Below are positions 60,849 to 64,000 of a stretch of DNA of 64,000 bases, one piece after another; the stretch's first letter is position 1, and each line of letters starts with the position of its first letter. Source of the DNA: Candidatus Kinetoplastibacterium galatii TCC219 (GTDB taxonomy: Bacteria > Pseudomonadota > Gammaproteobacteria > Burkholderiales > Burkholderiaceae_B); contig NC_020284.1 of the NCBI RefSeq assembly GCF_000340905.1, positions 62,001 through 126,000 on the forward strand. The letters run 5' to 3'. The translations under genes were made by a program, and so were the position numbers. The notes under the pieces are model-generated. The model saw nothing but the letters and a program-made list of their open reading frames with translations, was not told the DNA's origin and made no database searches.

Positions 60849-61703
60849 CTACAGTCGTCTTACTCTTAACCATAAAGCTCTGCGACTATCTGCCCTAATA
60901 ACCTCTATCTGAATATTTTCGTAAATAGCGCTGTCACCAAATTTCGGAATCCTATTTATCTGTCCTCCTAACCATCCTCCTACACTATCATATTCATGAT
61001 CTGGTAATTTTATATTTAAATAATTATTAAGATGACCTATATCAGTTGCAGCCATTACTATCCATTGATTGGGCCCATCTTGAAATATGGAATTTTCTTC
61101 CACATGATCAAACTCATCTTCTATATTTCCCACCAATTGCTCAAGAATATCTTCCATTGTAACAAGTCCTGATATTCCTCCATGTTCATCTATTATGATA
61201 GCTTGATGATTGTGACTAATACGAAATTCTCTTAACAATATATTCAGTTTTTTTGATTCAGGTATAAAAAAAGCTGGTCTTATTAATGATCTAATTTCTA
61301 TATTATTGTCAGATATGCATCTAAGTAGATCTTTTGCTAGTAGAACTCCTATTACATTATCACGTTCATTTTCAAAAACAGGGAATCTTGAATGAGTTGT
61401 CTCTAAGATTATATTGGTCATTTCATTTAGCGACATAGATATCTCTAACATGTTCATTTTAGAACGAGGGATCATGATATCACTTACTGTCCTTTTTGAA
61501 ATATTTATAGTGCCACGTATTGCGGACAGAGCATCTAAATCTATCAAGCCTTTTATGTGCGCATCCTCGAGTAAAATTTTTATTTCCTGTATTTCTTTGG
61601 GAGAATTTTTTTTCTTTAAAAATGTGAATAAATTCTTGAATGAAGATTTTATACGATTAATAAATTTAGCTAGTGTGTAATTATAATATGAATTGTCAGA
61701 CAT
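60849..61703 (-). CDS. corC: CorC/YbeX family CBS-domain protein
   Basis: 284 residues, soluble. Two CBS domains (about 75-200: RTVSDIMIPRSKMNML, then RISHNHQAIIIDEHGGISGLVTMEDILE) are followed by the CorC_HlyC domain (about 210-284, PDHEYDSVGGWLGGQINRIPK). CorC proteins bind nucleotide through CBS and are linked to Mg/Co efflux and, as YbeX, to ribosome maturation. It follows ybeY on the same strand (91-nt gap), completing miaB-ybeZ-ybeY-ybeX. The usual next gene lnt is absent; 213 AT-rich bases without features lead to the tRNAs. Confidence 0.92.
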   Translation of the reverse strand: MSDNSYYNYTLAKFINRIKSSFKNLFTFLKKKNSPKEIQEIKILLEDAHIKGLIDLDALSAIRGTINISKRTVSDIMIPRSKMNMLEISMSLNEMTNIILETTHSRFPVFENERDNVIGVLLAKDLLRCISDNNIEIRSLIRPAFFIPESKKLNILLREFRISHNHQAIIIDEHGGISGLVTMEDILEQLVGNIEDEFDHVEENSIFQDGPNQWIVMAATDIGHLNNYLNIKLPDHEYDSVGGWLGGQINRIPKFGDSAIYENIQIEVIRADSRRALWLRVRRL

Positions 61704-61794
61704 TACTCTGTAAAACCTGATTGATGATTGTACGATTATATCTTAAATATCAAGATACTTTTATATGTATATTTATTATTTTGTTATAATAGCA

Positions 61795-62280
61795 TTATAA
61801 ATATGGATTTCTAATATTGAATTTGTTTAGTATTTCTATTTCCAAAGCTTCCATTTTTACTGCATCTTCATTATTTGAATGATCAAATCCTAGGGCATGT
61901 AGTACACCGTGTATTGTTATGTGAGCAGCATGATCTAAAAAATTTTTCTTTTGCTGGATGGCTTCTTTTTCCACTACAGGTAAACAAATAATAATATCTC
62001 CCATTAAATATCCATTCTCTATGCCGTATTCAAATGTTATTACGTTTGTCGAATTATTTTTTTTTCTGAAATTTCGATTAAGCTCTTTAATTTCTTTTTC
62101 ATTAACCATCCTAATATTTAATCTTATTTTATTGCATATATAAGAAGAATATAATAAAGATGTATTAATAGATTTTTTTACCCATTTACTCAATAGTTTT
62201 TCAGTTATGTATATATTTGTATCTTCATATTGAAAATTTATCTTTACCGAAGATTTTTTATCTTGTGGAGTAGAGTTCAT
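61795..62280 (-). CDS. ybeY: endoribonuclease YbeY (rRNA maturation)
   Basis: Single-strand endoribonuclease in 16S rRNA 3'-end maturation and ribosome quality control. The zinc site is complete: His124, His128 and His134 in [19 protein letters not shown] and [10 protein letters not shown] are family segments. 161 residues (E. coli 155). The first 23 nt overlap the end of ybeZ, so the two are translationally coupled. Confidence 0.95.
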   Translation of the reverse strand: MNSTPQDKKSSVKINFQYEDTNIYITEKLLSKWVKKSINTSLLYSSYICNKIRLNIRMVNEKEIKELNRNFRKKNNSTNVITFEYGIENGYLMGDIIICLPVVEKEAIQQKKNFLDHAAHITIHGVLHALGFDHSNNEDAVKMEALEIEILNKFNIRNPYL

Positions 62281-63214
62281 AGGCAGTTATAATTTTTGCT
62301 ACTAATGGGTGTCTTAAAATATCTTTTGCAGTAAATGAATTTATGGATATATTTTCTATTTTATTTAGTATTGATATAGCATCATTCAAACCGCTTTTGT
62401 GTCCTGGGAGCAAATCAATTTGTGATGGATCGCCTGTTATAACAGTTTTACTACCCATTCCTATTCTTGTAAGGAACATTTTCATTTGCTCAGGAGTAGT
62501 GTTTTGAGCCTCATCCAATATAATAAATGAGTTGTTTAATGTTCTACCTCTCATATATGCAAGAGGTGCTATTTCTATTATTTGCTTTTCAAACAACTTT
62601 TGTACTTGTTCGATTCCAATAAAATTATATAATGCATCATATAATGGCCTAAGATAAGGGTCAACTTTCTGTTCCAGATCACCTGGTAGAAACCCAAGTT
62701 TTTCTCCAGCTTCTACTGCTGGACGTGTTATTATTAAGCGCTCAACATCATGATTATCTAGTGCATTTACAGCACATGCCACAGCCAACATAGTTTTACC
62801 AGTACCAGCAGGACCTATTCCAAAAGTAATATCTTTGTTTAGGATATTATGTACATACATATACTGATTTCTTGTTCTTGGTCTTATTTTTAGTTTATTT
62901 AGACTAGAATGCTTTATTCCATAATCTAAATTATTTATGTCTAGTTCTGACATTCCCAGAATAATATCATTTTCACATATCTCTCTGTGCTTTGATTGTT
63001 CATAAAAGAAATGAATTGCTTTTTCTGCCAAAAAACTATTTGATCCTGTAATCGTAAATTTATTGCCAGATCTTATAATTTTTGTGCCTGTGATATTAGC
63101 TATTGTGAAAATATTATTATCTAACGGCCCACACATCTTTGATAGCAATAAATTATTATCATCATCTAATATTATACTGGTATTTTCTGGGCTAACTTTC
63201 AGTTCTGTTTTCAT
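62258..63214 (-). CDS. ybeZ: PhoH-like ATPase YbeZ
   Basis: 318-residue P-loop ATPase. Walker A GPAGTGKT at 134-141, Walker [14 protein letters not shown] and [11 protein letters not shown] as sensor-like motif. The N-terminus (1-100) is a KH-like/PhoH-specific region. Partner of YbeY in RNA processing. Lies 25 nt after miaB and overlaps ybeY. Confidence 0.94.
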   Translation of the reverse strand: MKTELKVSPENTSIILDDDNNLLLSKMCGPLDNNIFTIANITGTKIIRSGNKFTITGSNSFLAEKAIHFFYEQSKHREICENDIILGMSELDINNLDYGIKHSSLNKLKIRPRTRNQYMYVHNILNKDITFGIGPAGTGKTMLAVACAVNALDNHDVERLIITRPAVEAGEKLGFLPGDLEQKVDPYLRPLYDALYNFIGIEQVQKLFEKQIIEIAPLAYMRGRTLNNSFIILDEAQNTTPEQMKMFLTRIGMGSKTVITGDPSQIDLLPGHKSGLNDAISILNKIENISINSFTAKDILRHPLVAKIITAYELYSTR

Positions 63215-63239
63215 TTAAATATAATTGAGTTAATTGGGA

Positions 63240-64000
63240 TTATATTTGTCCTCGTAACGTATTCCTGTTTGTTTTTACTATTAAGACATCTATCATTTTC
63301 CCAATAAGGTTTTCATTTGACTGGAAATTCACTATTCGATTATTTTCAGTACGACCCATAAACTCTTTATGGTTCTTTTTAGATGGTTTTTCTACTAGAA
63401 TACGTTGTGTTGTACCCACCATAGCTGTAGCTATTTCTTGTGCTTGTTTATCAACAAGTCTTTGTAGTTTTTGTAGTCTTTCTAATTTTACTTCATAGGG
63501 CACATCATCAATTAGATTTGATGCTGGTGTTCCAGGACGTCTTGAATATATAAATGAAAAAGCTGTGTCAAATCCTATTTCTTCTATTAGAGATATAGTT
63601 TTTCTAAAATCATTTTCAGTTTCTCCAGGGAATCCTACTATGAAATCAGATGAAACAGATAGACCTGGTCTTGATTCTCTTAGTTTTCTGATTACAGATT
63701 TATACTCAATAGACGTATAACCTCTTTTCATTGCAGAGAGTATACGATCACTTCCAGACTGAACAGGCAAATGCACAAATGATACTAATTTTGGTAAATT
63801 GGCGTAAGCATTGGCAATTCGTTTAGTCATTTCTCTAGGATGGGATGTTGTGTACCTGATGCGCTCTATACCCGGTATTTCATGAACATATTCTAGTAAT
63901 TTAGCGAAATCAGACATACTTCCATCAATTGTTTTTCCAAGATAAGCATTTACATTCTGACCAAGTAAGGTTACTTCTTTTATACCGTTGTTTGCTAAAT
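63240..64000 (-). CDS. miaB: tRNA-2-methylthio-N6-dimethylallyladenosine synthase, N-terminal part beyond window edge
   Basis: Radical-SAM methylthiotransferase acting on A37 of tRNAs reading UNN codons. The frame is open to the window edge; the visible part begins in the radical-SAM domain ([15 protein letters not shown], the MiaB signature) and continues through [16 protein letters not shown] and [14 protein letters not shown] to the TRAM domain at the C-terminus. The N-terminal Fe-S domain and the CxxxCxxC motif lie outside. Internal Met at 63917 is not the start. First gene of miaB-ybeZ-ybeY-corC. Confidence 0.94.
   Translation of the reverse strand, partial: LANNGIKEVTLLGQNVNAYLGKTIDGSMSDFAKLLEYVHEIPGIERIRYTTSHPREMTKRIANAYANLPKLVSFVHLPVQSGSDRILSAMKRGYTSIEYKSVIRKLRESRPGLSVSSDFIVGFPGETENDFRKTISLIEEIGFDTAFSFIYSRRPGTPASNLIDDVPYEVKLERLQKLQRLVDKQAQEIATAMVGTTQRILVEKPSKKNHKEFMGRTENNRIVNFQSNENLIGKMIDVLIVKTNRNTLRGQI

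Overview
The window is a compact, AT-rich (roughly 30% GC by eye) Gram-negative chromosome segment. It carries about 53 protein genes, 9 tRNAs, no rRNA, no insertion sequence, no prophage and no CRISPR array. No gap between genes exceeds 300 bases. Gene content and order follow betaproteobacteria of the Bordetella/Achromobacter group (ubiE-Tim44-ubiJ-ubiB, coaE-zapD, lolB-ispE-tRNAGln-prs-rplY-pth, lptD-surA-rsmA, miaB-ybeZ-ybeY-corC), but the base composition is extreme and expected neighbours are missing. The best fit is a reduced, vertically inherited endosymbiont such as Candidatus Kinetoplastibacterium, the symbiont of trypanosomatids. That assignment is inference from content, composition and synteny; no database search was run.

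Layout. 1-6.1 kb: end of nnrD, tRNA-Arg, gshA, then a ubiquinone block (ubiE, Tim44-domain protein, ubiJ, ubiB). 6.4-10 kb: coaE, a frame-disturbed zapD, a DUF815 ATPase and argJ. 10-14.5 kb: tRNA-Phe, hemA-prfA-prmC-grxD-ubiX. 14.5-18 kb: a ppc plus beta-carbonic anhydrase unit on the minus strand. 18-25.7 kb: queC, ilvD, a PerM-like permease, tRNA-Leu, htpG, ffh. 25.7-35.4 kb: threonine ammonia-lyase-like enzyme, metG, apbC/mrp, tamA-tamB. 35.5-42.9 kb: dcd, a large PLP amino-acid decarboxylase, folA-thyA, coq7, an FAD-linked dehydrogenase, mutM. 43-49.4 kb: lolB-ispE-tRNAGln-prs-rplY-pth-CPBP protease-ychF and coaD. 49.4-57.8 kb: groES-groEL with a heat-shock-like promoter, tRNA-Lys(CUU), lptD-surA-rsmA, mgtE. 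57.8-64 kb: thioesterase, suhB, tRNA-Lys(UUU), a DMT permease, tRNA-Ala/Glu/Asp, corC, ybeY, ybeZ and the end of miaB.

How the genes fit together. The retained set covers information processing (prfA, prmC, ffh, rsmA, ybeY, miaB, queC, rplY, pth, ychF), chaperones (groESL, htpG), outer-membrane building (lptD, surA, lolB, tamAB), cofactors (CoA, haem, ubiquinone, isoprenoids, glutathione), nucleotides (prs, dcd, folA, thyA) and amino-acid steps that could serve a host (argJ, ilvD, ammonia-lyase, ppc with carbonic anhydrase, amino-acid decarboxylase).

I found no evident new multi-gene defence or mobile system. The most informative oddities are: (1) zapD, whose conserved N-terminus can only be read with one extra T in a T7 run; (2) LptD without any of the cysteines matching the four disulfide cysteines of E. 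coli LptD; (3) UbiB without its C-terminal membrane helices; (4) a ppc-carbonic anhydrase unit; (5) a 17-bp perfect hairpin lying inside the end of the rsmA reading frame.
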